A program made the position numbers and the translations under genes. A stretch of 64,000 bases of DNA, taken from NCBI GenBank assembly GCA_020746105.1, contig CM036621.1:21968501-22032500 (forward strand). The letters run 5' to 3'. The number at the start of each line of letters is the position of its first letter. Positions within the stretch are counted from its first letter, which is position 1. A model generated the notes under the pieces. That model saw only the letters and a list, made by a program, of their open reading frames with translations. It was not told the DNA's origin and made no database searches. Shown one piece after another: positions 1 through 12,809 of the stretch. The DNA is from Trogon surrucura. Taxonomy: Eukaryota; Chordata; Aves; Trogoniformes; Trogonidae.

Positions 1-2679
1 AGAGGGACACACCCTTACATTTTTATGCGGGTAGGATGTATCCGTTGGCAATGGTTCACAGAATGCAGAGCCTTGTCAACTAAAGAGCAGCAGCCAGATG
101 CAGTCAATGAAATGTACTGAGCTGACCTGGTTCTCTTCCCGCATTTCAACAAATGGTTCCTGCAGGTGAGGTAGCTCTCTCTGAGTACAGCTGGCTGCTC
201 CGTGGCACACTGGGGGCTGTTCCTGGGTGATCTGGATGCTGGATTTTCCCAGTACTTGGCAGAGCCCACCCTGGGAAGAGGCAGAGGTCAGTCCTACTGG
301 TAGCGCTACACTCTCTGTCTGAGCAGTCAGGGAAGTATGTCGTGTGTGCGGGGCTGTTTAGCGGGCTGGCTGCCGTATGTCTGTGGCAAAACTTTGGGGT
401 GTGGCACTACGGTCCAGCTTTTCACGGTTGGACGTGGAGTCATTCTCCCAAGGTGTCATCTCTGCTGAAAGTGTGTGTTGAAAAAACTTGTGCTTTATGT
501 AGATGGTGTTTTGAAAGGGAGATTGTGCTTTGGGTTTTTCTTGTTGTTTCTGTGTAACAACAACAACAAAACCAGGTTGTCTTCTATTCTCTCACTTGAA
601 CAAGTATGCACTGATCTCAGACTAACTTCAGTATATCTCAGAAATATTTGACTGAGAGCAAAAATGAGATAAAACCAACCTCATTTGCTGTAGAGTCTGC
701 TGTGGCAGACTCTGTAGTTTCCTATATAAAAGTTCAGAATTTCTGGACTTCTGTTACTGTTATGGGAGCCTTACCTGATGTGAGCTGTCAGGTATGTGTA
801 GGAGTTGGGTGATGTCAGGCTGTTCCTTCATGCACATCAGAGCAGTTGCCAAGGGAAGCCATCCAGTGTCACTCTGAGTCTTGTGATGGGAGAACCTACT
901 TAAGATAGGCTGATTTCATGGCAAAAGTATTTGGATTAATGTGTTAGATCCTACCTCTGTGTGGGGAAAAAATGACTAGGTGACCTCTGCCATCATGTGA
1001 TTCTACAGACCAAGTTTTGTGAATGGCCTCAAATGCAAATATTCTGATACTTCCTCTGAGGAGAAGACAACCCCAGGTGTACACACTTCTCTTTTTGGGT
1101 GAAACTGTGAAAACTTTCTTCTTGGTTGGTAATAAAAAAGTAGCATCTGCCTTGTAGTTTGCTTGCAGCTAACCCCAGTGTGAGTGACTTAAAGTAAGAG
1201 TGTTTGTGACAACACACCTCTCCTGTAGAGGTACACAGCCTGTGCTCTGCTCCCAGGACTTCGTTGTTAGGAATTTAGGTTAATTTGAAATTATTTGTCT
1301 GGGAGTCTTCCTCTGGGAAGTACTTCTCTCCACATGCATTCACCAGCACTTGCAATGTCAGCACACATTGAAAAATGAAGCCTGTTGCAAAAATGCCTGA
1401 GCTTCAGCTTCCTGATTGCTGAATCCTGAGCTAGTGGAGCATATGACGCAGGACATGGTGATGGCAACTCCCAGAGCCTGCACACGGGCCCTGCTCAGGC
1501 TGTGCTGTTGCCTCTAGCGCAGCTGCTAGGCTGTGGTTTCTTTAGTTGCACCATGGGAACAATGACACCTCCAGACATCACATGCCGAGGGCTATTTTAT
1601 TTTTCATCAGTTTAGTATGAATTCAGAAATCAGGAAGCATTCGTCTGGCTTTGCTGAGAACTGTGTGCTGACACTGACTATTGCTCTCTTGTAGGTGGGG
1701 CATTTTTACTTCTACAGTTTCTCAGTGCTGGCAGACTACAGACGATATGAAGGTTTGCATTTGCGGGCACTCCTGTTATCTGAGGGGAGGTTTTTTAGGC
1801 TGTGCAATCACTGTGCTAATGATGCAGAAATGCTCAGGATGGCACTTTACAAGCCAGTTTAGGTCCAGCAGGGTACGATCACTAGCCAGGGTGCAGTTAG
1901 CAGCCTGCTACTTAAGTCCTCTTGTCTGGCTTGTGACACCACACCATGCTGTGCTGTGTGCATTGGACAGCTGGGAGTCTGTTTCACATGATTGGAGCCA
2001 GTGACCTTTCTCTTCCTCCTGTGTTTTCAAAGGTCACTTAACATCTGGTTTGCATTATGCACATTTCAACTTCTCCAGTTGATTTCAGCCCCTACCTATG
2101 TTGTCTTGAAAAGTTTCGTATTTCCTCTTTTAGAAGTTGATGTTTCCAAAGCATTTACTAATTAATCAGTGGCTTTGAACTTTCTGTACCCAAGCCAGCT
2201 CTTGCAGGGAAAAACCCAGGGAAGGTCAACATCTGCCTGAGATTGCTAATGTGGTAACTGAGTGTAGCGGCAGTTATCAACTGTGCTGTTGAAGGACAAG
2301 TGCAGCCTTGACTGAGCAGAGCTCTCATGCAATGGAATGGACAAGAAAGAAAGATCAGTACCAGTAAACTTCTTGCAAAAATAGGACCAGAAGTGGGTGT
2401 AAGGAAGTATGTGGTGAATATGGAGGACAGTGGGCAGTTGGAAGATGGGAATTTTGCTGGAGCCCTGTAGATGAGGAAGAGCTACTCTACCTATAGTGAG
2501 GGACTCCTCAAGAGATGCCAGGGACCAAGGCAGTGAGCTTTTGTTGGGAGGAAGATGGCATAATACAAACCATATAAGCTGTTGTCATTCACCCTACTGT
2601 ACATAGCAAGGAATTGAATTGACTTTTTGGCTTTTTTGTGTTGCACTGGTGAAATCACAAATGGAACTTCAGGGCGTAT
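1..2679 (+). other. PIK3AP1 intron 2 (part), no feature seen
   Basis: No exon, RNA gene or repeat could be recognised. Reading frames here are short, lack similarity to known proteins and are not supported by splice signals. Assignment to the intron is inferred from the phase-1 entry of exon 3 downstream. Confidence 0.7.
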
Positions 2680-3055
2680 CACAGAATAGTTGAGGTTGAT
2701 CAAAACCATGCCCAGTCAGTTTTTGATTGTCTCTGCAGGTAGAGACTTCACAGCCTCTCTGAGCAACTTGTTCAAGTCCTTGACCACCCTCAGAGTAACA
2801 AAGTGTTTACTTGTGCTCAGGTGGAATTTCATGTGTTTCAATTTGTGGCCATTGCCTCTTGTCCTGTCATGGGGCACTGAGAAGAGTCTGGCTCCCTCTT
2901 TTTCATACCCTCCCATCAGGTAAACATTGGTAAGTTCCTCTCAAGTTGTTTTTTCTCCAGGCTGAAGAGTTTGCAGCTCTTGCAGCCTCTCCTTAGATGA
3001 AAGATGCTCTGGTCCCTTAATCATCTTTGTAGTCCTGTGCTGAACTCAAGCTGTA
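2680..3055 (-). repeat. CR1 LINE fragment, antisense, old
   Basis: The + strand shows the complement of the CR1 3' region, with recognisable pieces such as CCATTGCCTCTTGTCCT and GAGAAGAGTCTGGCTCC, and a minus-strand translation containing the CR1 pattern of GARLFSVPHDRTRGN. It is heavily diverged and the 3' octamer end is lost to a single CACAGAAT. Confidence 0.85.
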
Positions 3056-6000
3056 AAGATATCGTAATCTTGGATTAGGCTGCTTGGAGTTTGAGGTCAG
3101 TTTGGATAGATGCATAAGATGTTCTCAAGGGTGTCTCAGTGCAGGGGGATGAAGTGGTAGTATGCAGGAGATTCCTTCCTGACACTTCTGTAATTATTCC
3201 ATTGCTAACTTTTGCTCATCGCTACCATTTAGGGCTAGAGCCCTAAATTCACAATGAATTTTAAAGTTTGGCAGGAGCTGCTCTCCTCTTACTTTGGGGT
3301 TCGTGATAAATGTTCTGTTCAGTGGTAATACAGAAGTTCCTGTTATGTATTCTGAGATTCCTGCCGAAAAGCAGTTTTTTTTCTGGAGTAGCTCATTAGC
3401 CAATAGTCTTTCTGTGGAAGGGTGTCAGAATTTGTTCATTCGATTGCTCAGACAGGCTCCATGTTAGGCCTTGATGAGCTTATGACCTTCTGCTTTACCG
3501 TGTAACTATTTCTGGACACAAGCACAGTGAAATCCTGTGTTATCTGGTGTGTTATACTTCAGATCTCCTGAGGAATGACAAAGCAAATACTGTAACCTAG
3601 AATAATAGTTTGTGGCTTTTGTAGGTAAATTTGAACACTCTCTCCTTTCTTTCCTCCCCTGAAAAATATGATAACTCACACTGAGTACTTTTAAGGGCAG
3701 CTTTTCACTAGAAACCACAGAAGCCACGAGACAGTACCAGAGCTGTGCACTTTAGTAGGGAACAGTGGTGATCTTATCTCAGGTGCCTTCTACAACAATT
3801 CATTGAGGTGCGGTTGCAGTGCTTTGTACTGTACAGTGGTGTTGGTAACTGTTCCTCTGACAGTAGCAGCTACTGTATCTGCTGTGCTGTGTCTCTTTCT
3901 GGCAGGTAGCACTTTAGTCCAACTGTGTCAGCCTAACCCTGAGACTTGCAGGTGAGGCAGCATTGAAAAGGATGGCATAAAGTGGGAACTGCAACTTCCC
4001 TCCCCAGAGGTCTTTTCTGTCCTGTGTGGGAACATGTTCCTACAAGAGGGAATGCTGTCTTGTGATTTCCAGTGCCTGTGGAGTTTGCTGTTGCATGTGG
4101 AGGCCAAGCAAGACCTGATGCTGTAGCAGCTCTTCCCTGTGCTGCTCATTAAATTTCATAAAGTATGACCACCGAGGAGCATTGGATGCAGAAACTAATC
4201 CTGCTGGGAAGAGGCATGACACAACCAAGTACTTTATCGGAAAGTTGTGTCATGGCCTTAAAGGATATGTCCTGGAAATAAAGCAGCCAAAAAAGAGTTC
4301 TGCAAGTTAATTTGACGTCACTGGTCACCTTCTTAGAGAAGGATAATGAAGTTATGTCAGATCAATGCCTCTGTCAAACTGCCACCTGAAGCTTTGACCT
4401 TAGAGAAAATGATGCTTAGGGACATCTTACATTGCTGGGGAGCTCATACTGTATTTCTGAGGCTCTAGCTTGTGAGCAGACCCCAGTTCAAGCAACTCTG
4501 AACATCCTGTGATGTTCCTCTAGCCCTGCTGGAGTCTCTTTACTTGTCTGTGTGAGATCCTAGTGTTGTATTTTCCTCAATAGCTGATCTCTTCAAACCT
4601 CATGCTGTGATACATCCTCATGATATTCCTGAAGGGTTTCCAGTCCTATGCATGCAATCCCATTCTCTGCAAGTTCTATTTTGGCCCTGAGGAGGTTCTA
4701 GCAAGTGCAGGCTGGATGTAGATGCCTGTGCCAAGCTTGTGATGTCTGCTTGCATCTTCAGTCTGTTTGGATGTCAGAGCACAGTAAAGGAAGCAAGCCA
4801 GAGGTAGGAAGGGACAGGAACTAATGTACAGGCCTAGAGAGACAGAGAAATGTGATGCTGTGAAATGTGAGAAATGTGAGACTGTTTGGTGTTTACTTCT
4901 GGCTCTCAGTGCTCTGTAGAGGAATATGTTCTGAGTAGACCTATCTCAGGGAATTGCATCCAGCATTTATTTTTGCCGTCTTACTGGAGTGGCATTAAAG
5001 ATATGAGGTAGCATGATTATCTGCTGTACTGCAGTCCTCCATCCTTCCCTCACTCCATTTTTTCCCCCTCTTTGAAGGGGCAAAATTAAGGGAATTCTTA
5101 AAACTGTATTTTTCTCTGTTTTACTGTGTTCAAATACAAGATAAGCTTCTTTGACCCTGCTCTTTGAAGAGGAACGGGTGTGGTATTAGTCAACGCTCTG
5201 GGTGCAGTGAGAGTCTGCTTTGTTATATGGAAGTTCTGCAGCCTGTCTGGTTCTCAGCGCCTGGCAAGGAGAGGAAACCGTGATGCTCTTGCACAGGAGC
5301 TAAGGTTGAGAGAACATACTGGTATCATGTCCTTCCTTGCAGATGCTAGTGTGGTTATAAATTACTGATGCTGGAAACACAGACACATCAGAGAGCTGGT
5401 TAAATCAATTGGAGAAACCTTCACTAAACCCCAAAGTCATACTGAGAGAAATGCATGAATGTCCTTATCCATCTGCAGCAAACAGGATCAGGCGGTTCTT
5501 CCCAGCTGCAGGATGGATGCACCGTAGGTCATCGAGGTACTTCAGAAAGTCCAAGTTTATGCATATTAAAAGCAATATCTCACAGTTCATCTTTCCTGAC
5601 AGTATGAGATTTAAGCCGTGCTAGCATAGGTGCATAATAGCTTTCTAGATAGAGATAATGAAATGATAGCCCAGAACTAGTAAAGTACAGAAACTGGTGT
5701 GGTTAGGAAGAGTCAAACTATAATAGATCTCATGCACACCGCAAATACTAATAATGTTTTTCTGCAGCTTACAGTTCTGATAATTTCCCCCCCAGATTGC
5801 TTTAAGGTAATGACTAAGCCTAATTCTAAGTATCTGCCAATGCAAACTGCAGGGCTTCAGAACACCTGCCTAAAATAAGAGCCCCGTGACCATCACTGAT
5901 GTCTTCTTCTAAGTTTGGAACAGCTGAAGTAATCTTGGCAAAATCTTTGCAGAAGTGTGAAGTCAAACCAATGATGCTTTAGAGAGCAGGTCTGAAGAAG

Positions 6001-9000
6001 CGTGTGAGATAGACTTCAGGTAGTTTCAGAGACCTTTGTTGTGCACTTGGACAGTTGTTTTGCTTCTAGGCTTGCGTTTTGTGGGATTTTCATGACTTAT
6101 TACCACAGAAAACTTTCAAGGCGTTTTTCAAAAGTGGCTTGAGAATAACAATGAGTCTTGAGTTTCCCAAGGGAAAGTTTCATCAGTGGCATTGGCTGAC
6201 TTCAGCATGGACCGCTGCAAAAGAGAGTCGTCTGCTTTGTTCTCCACCATTGAGCTGGTGTGGTGCTGAGCTGCAAGGGTGCTATTCTAGGAGAGACTAT
6301 TTGAAGGAGAGAGAGGGCCCTTTCAATAGTAATGAGGCCTTAGACCTACTGAAACCACTTGTAGAACTGCACCTTTAGTTAAACAGTGATCTCCTGTTGG
6401 GATGTTTCTAAAGCAGCTATGCGGCTCTCTTAGGTGGGGTTCCAGTTTTGTGGACTTTTATGTGGACAGTCTTTCCCATCATGCAAGTGTTATGCATTGT
6501 GCTTAAATTGAAGCAAGGAGATACTGCAAGTGGAAAGAGAATTAGTCAGGAAGTTGGATGTTCAAGTTCCTTGCATGTTGTTGTTCATGAAGACTTGAAT
6601 CAGTGATGAATGTGCTGTGATTCTTGGCACCCTCAAAAATTGTGTGCCATGCATATGCTTTTTCAGTCTGTGTTGTCTCGCCATGGCACTGGTGCTTGAA
6701 GCGAACTGTTCCAGCCTCTTTCTTGAGGTTTTGGTCACGTACACAGTGGCCATTATCTGGGTGGCCAGAATCCTGCATCTTCCTCAGAAGCTCTTTCCCA
6801 TCTCTGCCCTGTTCCTGTGCACGCCAGCTAGTTCTTTAGGTTTATACATTTAATTCTGTCACAAATTTGCCACCAGGTCTGTGAGACCCTCAGGCTAATC
6901 GAGACCTCAAAGAATTACAAGGAGTTGTCTTGCCCTTTCTGAGCCATAATAGCCAGGCATGCTTTCAGCTTGAGGCAGGCATAGTGCAGTACGTGTCTGC
7001 TTGAACCTTAGTGAAAGAACCACAAACACTCTCTAAACGTGGTCAGATAAACCATGTTATTTCTGTGGTATGAGGGAGATTCTGCATTTCACCCCTAAGC
7101 TGGCAGCTACTGTCTTTCCAAGGAGGTATAAGTGAAATGTATAAATGTTCCTCCTCATCCTGAAGTTCAGGGACTGGCAGCTTAGCTTATGCCCCCGTTG
7201 TCAGCTGCTGAAGCAGAGATCCTGGTCCTGCATCTCGCTGACATAGCCAAAAACATGCTCTTTTCCACTGATTTTGCTGCGTGGGCCATAGCTTTTGGTG
7301 AAATAAACACAAGAAGGGGAAACAGGAAGGGGAAAGAGTGCTGTGATGGGTGCAGTTGTTTTTTAAACTGCTTCAGCTCTTTCTGTTGGAAACATCTGCC
7401 CCCAGACAAATGTACAGTTTTTCTTTGCTGTTTTTAGCTCAGCAGACTCACTAAGCCAGGATACTTCTCTGGAGTGAGCTGTGCATTTATGTTGAAACAG
7501 TCTTTTCTGGATAAGTAACAACACTGTAGGGCAGTGTTGGTACTCGTGTGCCTGATTAGTTAACGGAAAAAGACATTTCTTCTCCAGGCCTGTTCAAAGC
7601 AATCTGGTAAGATTTTTAAGATAATTTGGCACAATCTCAGAACAGTTTTCTGAGGGGTCTGTATTTGAAGAACGCCTGCCTTACTGTGGTTGGAGAGAAA
7701 CCTGTGCTGGATTCAGACTGTGCTTTCCCTGAACTCTTGCACACTGCAGCTGTGAGAGTCATTGGTACCTTTGGTGCACCTGATTCTTTACATTAAATGT
7801 CCTACTCTCAGCTCAGGGCTGCTAGGGAATGAACAAGCACTGTAAGTTTGAAAGAGTTTTGGAAGAGGTCACAAAGTGCAATTGCCTCTCTAATCTGCAA
7901 TAGGATTACTGGGTGTTGTATCATCGTGGGGAAATTGTTGAGCTTCTGTGAAACTTCTCTGTGCTTTAGATCTTTGTGGATGGTACCTTCATGCAACCTG
8001 CATTATTACAGACCAAGAGTGTACCTTCCTGAGCTGCTGAGGAAAAGGGGGCTGCAGACCAGTGATCCTGAACTGAACTGTGTTAAGAGGCCATCTGGTA
8101 TTCGTCTCCAGTCAAGGCAGAGGCAGCTGAGGAGTGTTGCTGGGGCAGATCCTGTGTGGGAGGCTGTTACCTGTGTGGCACCGTATCTATGACAAGAATT
8201 CCAGAGGCATGTTAATCCAGGTCCCATTTCCATCTGTTGCTAGTGCGGGAAGGACTTCCCATCATGTGAGGTGCAGTGATTATGTGTCAGTCTGGTCACA
8301 GTTACTTTGTAGCTGACTTTGCCTCCTCAGTCCCATTTTTCATAATGAGTGCCAGCCCAAGCTGGAAACTACTGGTGACATTTGTCCCTGAACTGAAATA
8401 CTCCCACAGAAGGTAACTTTGATCTTGTGGATTACCTTCCTGTTTTCTATCAGTTCCCCATCTGATTGAAGTTTTTATTTTACCACTCTTTTCTAGCATC
8501 TGGTATTTTTTCATATTTTGTCTTCTTGCTTTCTCTTCTGTGTTCTCTCTACTCCTGTGGCTTTTTAGACTTTCCTGTCTTAACCTTACTGTTCTCAGAA
8601 CTATGTATTAAATTTCCTGTTCCAGCAACCCAAGTATGGTATTTATTGGCCATTTCTCGTCCCTACCTTCTAGTATTTACAGAAGTGATATGGAGTTGCC
8701 ATTGGCTTTCTGCAAATAATTTTAATTTCAAAGAATAAAGAAAAAAATAACTTGGAAGCAGCATTTGAGAACACTGAACCAAAAAGAATTAACGGATTCT
8801 TGGGTTAAATTTTCGTGAAGATCATGAAAGCCTCTTGCATTCCACTGCAAAGACATTCTTCTCTTTTCAGTTACATGTCTAGTTCTAAAATATAACAAAG
8901 GAAACCTGTTCCTTGAAGTTTGTGTGAGATGTGCTTTATAGAGGAACTGTGGAGTAATGTATGTTTTTGAGTATTAAGGATATATATTGTCTTTGTAGGT

Positions 9001-10594
9001 TACGAAGGTAAAAACCTGTACCTTCTGGCTTCTCACAGTTTGCTGAAACACTGGTCCTGTCAGCTGACCTCTTAATAACCCTCACGGAGGGTTATGAAAT
9101 TGTACAAACTTGGGTTCTTCATAAGGATACAGCTGCCCTGAGAGATGCACAAGTGCGTGTGCACACACTGGCTCAAGCAAAACTTAGGCTTGTTTCCTCA
9201 ACAGAGAACGGTAACTAGTTTATGGTAACTTCCAACTTTACAGGACATGTGAAATGTGACTGCTTTTTTTAGGTGCTAGCCTTGTAGGTGAGCTGCTTGG
9301 GGTGAGGGCTTTGGAGAAAAGGGGGAGGTGTCCCATACTTTATTTATTCTGTATGAACAGTTTTACAAAGTCTTACATTCTCCTGTGTTTTTTCTTCTCA
9401 CGTGCTGCTTTTCTGCATGCTTCTCTCCACCCTGTTGAAAGGGAAGATGCTGCTCTAGTGTAATGCAGTTTTGAGGGCTTATCACAAGGTGTTTTACTGC
9501 TGAGCATGTAGCTCTGGTAAAACAGGGGCTCCGAGGTTGGCGTGATGAAAGAGAACTTTCTCTGCTTTCCCAGACTACGTTGTCAGCACTCTGCCCACTT
9601 CTTGCAAATGCAGCTGGAATTGCTCTGGGAGACTTGATGTCCTTGTTTGCACTTGGCAAAGGCCAGCTGCAATCTTCAGGTGCTAGCAGGAGCTCTCTTT
9701 GAGGGCCTTCCCACTTGCTCTGGGTCTACTGAGGTGAAAGTCTGAGGCCTTGTGAAACCTATGTGTCTCGGCTGGTGAGCTGCATGATAGATGGAGTGGG
9801 GAGTGTTTGCAAGGTGCCAGCGAGGGGGTAGCCTGCACACACAGAACTTATAGGGACAAGCTGTTGCCCAGTCCTGCCATTTGCATTAATGTCTGGCTGC
9901 CAGAGTGGCCGGGAAAGGCTGCTGACTCCGGAGTGTTAACGTGTCCTGTGGTGTCAGGGCTGACTTCTGAGAAACCACAGCTGTTGGCTCCCTGCTGATA
10001 GCGGGCTGCTTGGCTGGGAGGAAATGGATGATGGAGCGAGCTGCTGTACAGCAGCAGGTCAGCATAACTCACTGCTCCATGTTAGTTTCTAAAGCTGCTG
10101 ACTGGCTCGTGAAACATGTGGCCGTGCCTGCATTTTCTGCAGGGCTTTCCCCGGGTGTGAGTTTCCGCTGGGCAGCTGTGTGTGGAGCCTAGTGGGGCAG
10201 GTGAGAAGAGGCCGGTGGGGGCTGCTCTCTGTAGCTCAGCTACTGATGCTTCCTGGAGGGGGGTACGTTCTTCAAGGGGAAGTGTGATTGAGTGTCTTGG
10301 ACCGGATCTCCTCCCCTTGCTGCTGTTCTCGCAAGCATTTCACAGACTGTCAGAGGTGGCTTGAAGTAGCCTTCATTTAAAGGGGCACAAAAAGGCCCTC
10401 TGGTGAAGGCAGAGCCATTTATAAACACAAGCTCTTGACCTACAGCAGCTGCTCATGGAGAAACTCAATTCAGGTATTCACTGAACTTTCTAATGAATCT
10501 GTTGTTCTCCTCAGTAATGGCTTCTCTAGCCTGGGTGTTATTACAATGACATAATTGCGGATCTGTACGTGCAAATTAGTTGCCATTACTCAAG
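3056..10594 (+). other. PIK3AP1 intron 2 (middle), no feature seen
   Basis: This is 7.5 kb of non-coding sequence of ordinary composition. I looked for the TIR-domain exon expected upstream in the gene and did not find a matching frame. Longer frames such as 7848-8192 show no protein-like conservation. Confidence 0.65.
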
Positions 10595-10600
10595 TATCTT

Positions 10601-11000
10601 TCTAGAGGGTCCCTTGGAGAGCCGGCCAAGTTAACGACCATCACACCAATATGGCTACAGATCGTCCTCCTTTATTGCTCCAGACAGCTCAATATATACA
10701 GTTAAGCGGTGTCCCCGCGCCTGCCCCTTAACAGAGTTGGTTGGTTACAGGTTTACACGCGCCAGAGTTCCATTGGGTAGTGCCATTCCACTATGCAAGC
10801 GGCTCTCGCCCCCCCCTTCTCCCCCCGGGGCCAGCACCTCCCGCCAAGCATCTCGCAAAGCTCTCACAAAACAGATAAAACCTCCTCCTCCCTGTGTTCC
10901 AAGGCAGCTTCAAGGACAGAGCCTCTGTTTAGGCCTAAGCTGGGTTGTCCACACTTTTAAAGTTATACCGCGTCTCTGCTCCACAAGAAATTCCTCTACA
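10601..11000 (-). repeat. 3' LTR of the retroelement
   Basis: It is a 400-bp copy, about 99 percent identical by eye to the 5' LTR. TATA-like sequence lies at about 10690-10700 and the AATAAA complement at 10671-10676. Transcripts of the element would run leftward, opposite to PIK3AP1, so the polyadenylation signal acts on the minus strand only. Confidence 0.92.
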
Positions 11001-11149
11001 TATCCCCCTTTTTCTTTTTGGACAACCCAGGCTTCATCCGCTAGCTTGCTTATAATTTTCTTGATTATACTTATCAAACAACTAAACATAAGTAAGCCTA
11101 TAACAATTAAAACTGCAATAACCAAAAGTGCCTTTACTAAACTCTTCAT
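10910..11149 (-). pseudogene. env-like tail: membrane span and cytoplasmic end
   Basis: An ATG at 11149 opens 79 residues. Residues 5-28 form one strongly hydrophobic helix (LLVIAVLIVIGLLMF) followed by two Lys and a charged tail. The frame runs through the polypurine tract and into the 3' LTR, as env often does in retroviruses. A stop immediately upstream separates it from any ectodomain. It could equally be read as a small single-pass membrane ORF left by the deletion. Confidence 0.55.
11004..11019 (-). promoter_or_regulatory. Polypurine tract
   Basis: Read on the minus strand it is five A, G, five A, five G, lying three bases before the 3' LTR. This is the usual plus-strand primer site of retroviruses. 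It overlaps the reading frame of the small env-like ORF. Confidence 0.85.
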
Positions 11150-11303
11150 TCATCCTGTCAAAGTTCTCACACCCATCACCCTAAATCATACTTTGATCCT
11201 TAATCACACACTTCTAACAAAGCAAAAGGCAGCTGGTTTCCCTGCCTTGCTTTTAGCTAAAGAAAGATCACTCTGCTGGTTAGTACATAAACCTTAACAC
11301 CTA

Positions 11304-11489
11304 CTATGTGGCTTTGGTTACACAACCAATATAAGCTTCATTGTTAGTCACACAAAGAGGATACATATTAATACAACAGGTAACGTTGAGAACAGTCACA
11401 TTTTCCCGTAATTGCTCTGCCATCAGCCGTAAGCATCTTCTGCCAGTCCAATCCATGTCGTCGTTGGTAGTCGGTACCTCAGGGTCCCA
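11304..11489 (-). pseudogene. env-like surface-protein remnant
   Basis: About 60 codons lie between stops on the minus strand, with two Asn-X-Thr glycosylation sites close together (NVTVLNVT), four Cys residues in the last third and a CCINMYPLCVT stretch. That composition fits an envelope surface subunit. It is truncated at both ends. No family is assigned. Confidence 0.4.
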
Positions 11490-11588
11490 TCACGTCACTG
11501 GGCGAAACAGAGGGGTTCAACAGGCAGGCCCAGTGCACGGTCGTGTTGCTGCTACGCTGTTGAAGTGACAGGATGCTGCACAGCCACA

Positions 11589-11737
11589 TCATGCAGGATC
11601 ATGCGGTTCCCAGGTCCCTTGTCCGTTATTAATAATAACAGGACACGCAATCGAACTGGCTGCTTCCCAATCTCCCTCTATTATAGCGTCTCTGATGACA
11701 CCGCCCCATCGCTGTTGCAAAGGATCCTTTATGGTTT
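11589..11737 (-). pseudogene. gag remnant: probable start of capsid
   Basis: A frame open from about 11737 to a TGA at 11589 contains RWGGVIRDAIIEGDW and later an IACPVIINN and GQGTWEPHD pattern. This resembles the junction before capsid in betaretroviral Gag. It is out of frame with the preceding remnant and cut off after about 45 residues. The deletion that removed the rest of gag and pol must lie just left of here. Confidence 0.45.
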
Positions 11738-11974
11738 AAGCTTGAAGATCAGGCTTGAGTGAGGGAGCTGATGGTAATGGGGGAGCTGAACTGGTTTAAG
11801 GGTTTCTTTTATTTCTTGCTGTCTAGTTGATAATTCAGCGAGTTTGTTCAGGATCTCTTTCAGGGGTTCATCCTGATCTTCCTTCTTTTCTCCCTCTTTT
11901 TTTTTTCTTTTTTTTTTTCCCTTTTTTTTTCTTTTTTTTTTTTTTCTTATTAGCTCAAGTATTACTTCAATCAC
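11729..11974 (-). pseudogene. gag remnant: Lys-rich segment expanded by A-tracts
   Basis: The reading is dominated by a Lys/Arg/Glu run encoded by an A-rich tract (complement of about 11889-11945), then a Leu-patterned helix (LKEILNKLAELSTRQQEI) and a Pro/His stretch. It lies between the matrix-like and capsid-like remnants, so it probably derives from the Gag region between them. The A-tracts have drifted and the frame ends at 11729. It opens with an ATT-type codon rather than an ATG, so it is not a real start. Confidence 0.45.
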
Positions 11975-12301
11975 TCTGTTATCACACAGGGAGAGCAGAA
12001 TTTCCCAGGTCTGTTTTGATCATACTCTCCCGTTCACTCCCATGCACATCTGGTGTACAAGAAGCGTCTTATCTTCATTCTCACGGACAAGCTCTCAACA
12101 TGAGCTGTACCTGGCTGGTCAGGGTCTCTTTTCATAATTAGCAAGCAAGAGTTATGCACTTGTTTAGAAAAGAGCTCAGCTCAAGGACGAAAGTCTTAAT
12201 TCTGCAACGCAGTGCGGTTTCTCCTTTTTTTTTTTTTTTTTTTTTTTTTTCCCACCCAGTCGGGACGAGCAGGGAGTTTCTTCCTTTGCCTTTTTCCTTT
12301 C

Positions 12302-12613
12302 CTACCCTCCCCCCAGCGCTTCGATCGCTGCCGCAGCAACTTTCTTTTCTGCTTGCATGATTTCTAGAGTGCGTATTACGGTTTTCCAAACTGTTCCTAG
12401 TTCTTTCGCTTCCTTTCCTTCTGTTCCTCCCTCTAGAGTACAGTCCCACAAAAAGTCTCCTACTTCACGCCATTCCGTGGAACTAAAGATTAATGGCAGA
12501 CCGTTCATTTTCTCCCGTTTCCGAGCCCATGGGGCTAATACGTCTCGCTCCTTTACTTTTCCTCCTCTCTTAGAGAGTATACTAAGGAGGCGAGTTGCCG
12601 CGTCCGTTTCCAT
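12302..12613 (-). pseudogene. gag remnant: matrix-like N-terminal 103 residues
   Basis: It opens with an ATG (complement of 12611-12613) and reads 103 residues to a stop. The N-terminal part is a helix-rich basic segment with LLSILSKRGG and a later GLPLIFSSTEWREVGDFL stretch, in the size and place of a betaretroviral matrix domain. There is no Gly at position 2 for myristoylation (it reads Met-Glu-Thr). The frame stops after a Gly run well short of a full Gag. Assignment is by position and general pattern, not by a database hit. Confidence 0.6.
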
Positions 12614-12617
12614 TGCG

Positions 12618-12630
12618 GTCTTACCTTGGC
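12618..12630 (-). promoter_or_regulatory. Leader splice donor of the retroelement
   Basis: The minus strand has CCAAG|GTAAGACC, with the junction at 12625/12624. This is a near-perfect 5' splice site about 180 bases after the primer site and 10 bases before the gag ATG. Retroviruses use such a donor to make spliced env RNA. It could also act as a cryptic donor, but only in antisense transcripts of the intron. Confidence 0.6.
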
Positions 12631-12789
12631 AGGGGCTTGATCGGTCGCTCAAGCTCTGGTCTCCGGTGCCCTTTTGGTCGCACTCGGAACTCTCCTGCCT
12701 CCAGCTCTCCGGCTCCCAAATCGGCTCACGTCCGATGCTTTGGAGTCTTCCCGCATTTAAGCAATCCGCATTTAAGCGTCCATAGAGGG

Positions 12790-12807
12790 TCCCTTGTTCA
12801 GGCGCCA
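12790..12807 (-). promoter_or_regulatory. Primer binding site, tRNA-Lys type
   Basis: Two bases (TC) after the 5' LTR, the minus strand reads TGGCGCCTGAACAAGGGA. This is close to the complement of the 3' end of tRNA-Lys used by lentiviruses and many betaretroviruses, with one substitution and one inserted base. It sets the element's orientation and supports class II affiliation. Confidence 0.88.
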
Positions 12808-12809
12808 GA

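Noticed and set aside
7848-8233. Overlapping 114- and 75-codon ORFs in intron 2 as a possible gene or TIR exon
   Set aside because: The translations show no similarity to the BCAP TIR region or any family, and frames on both strands are equally long.
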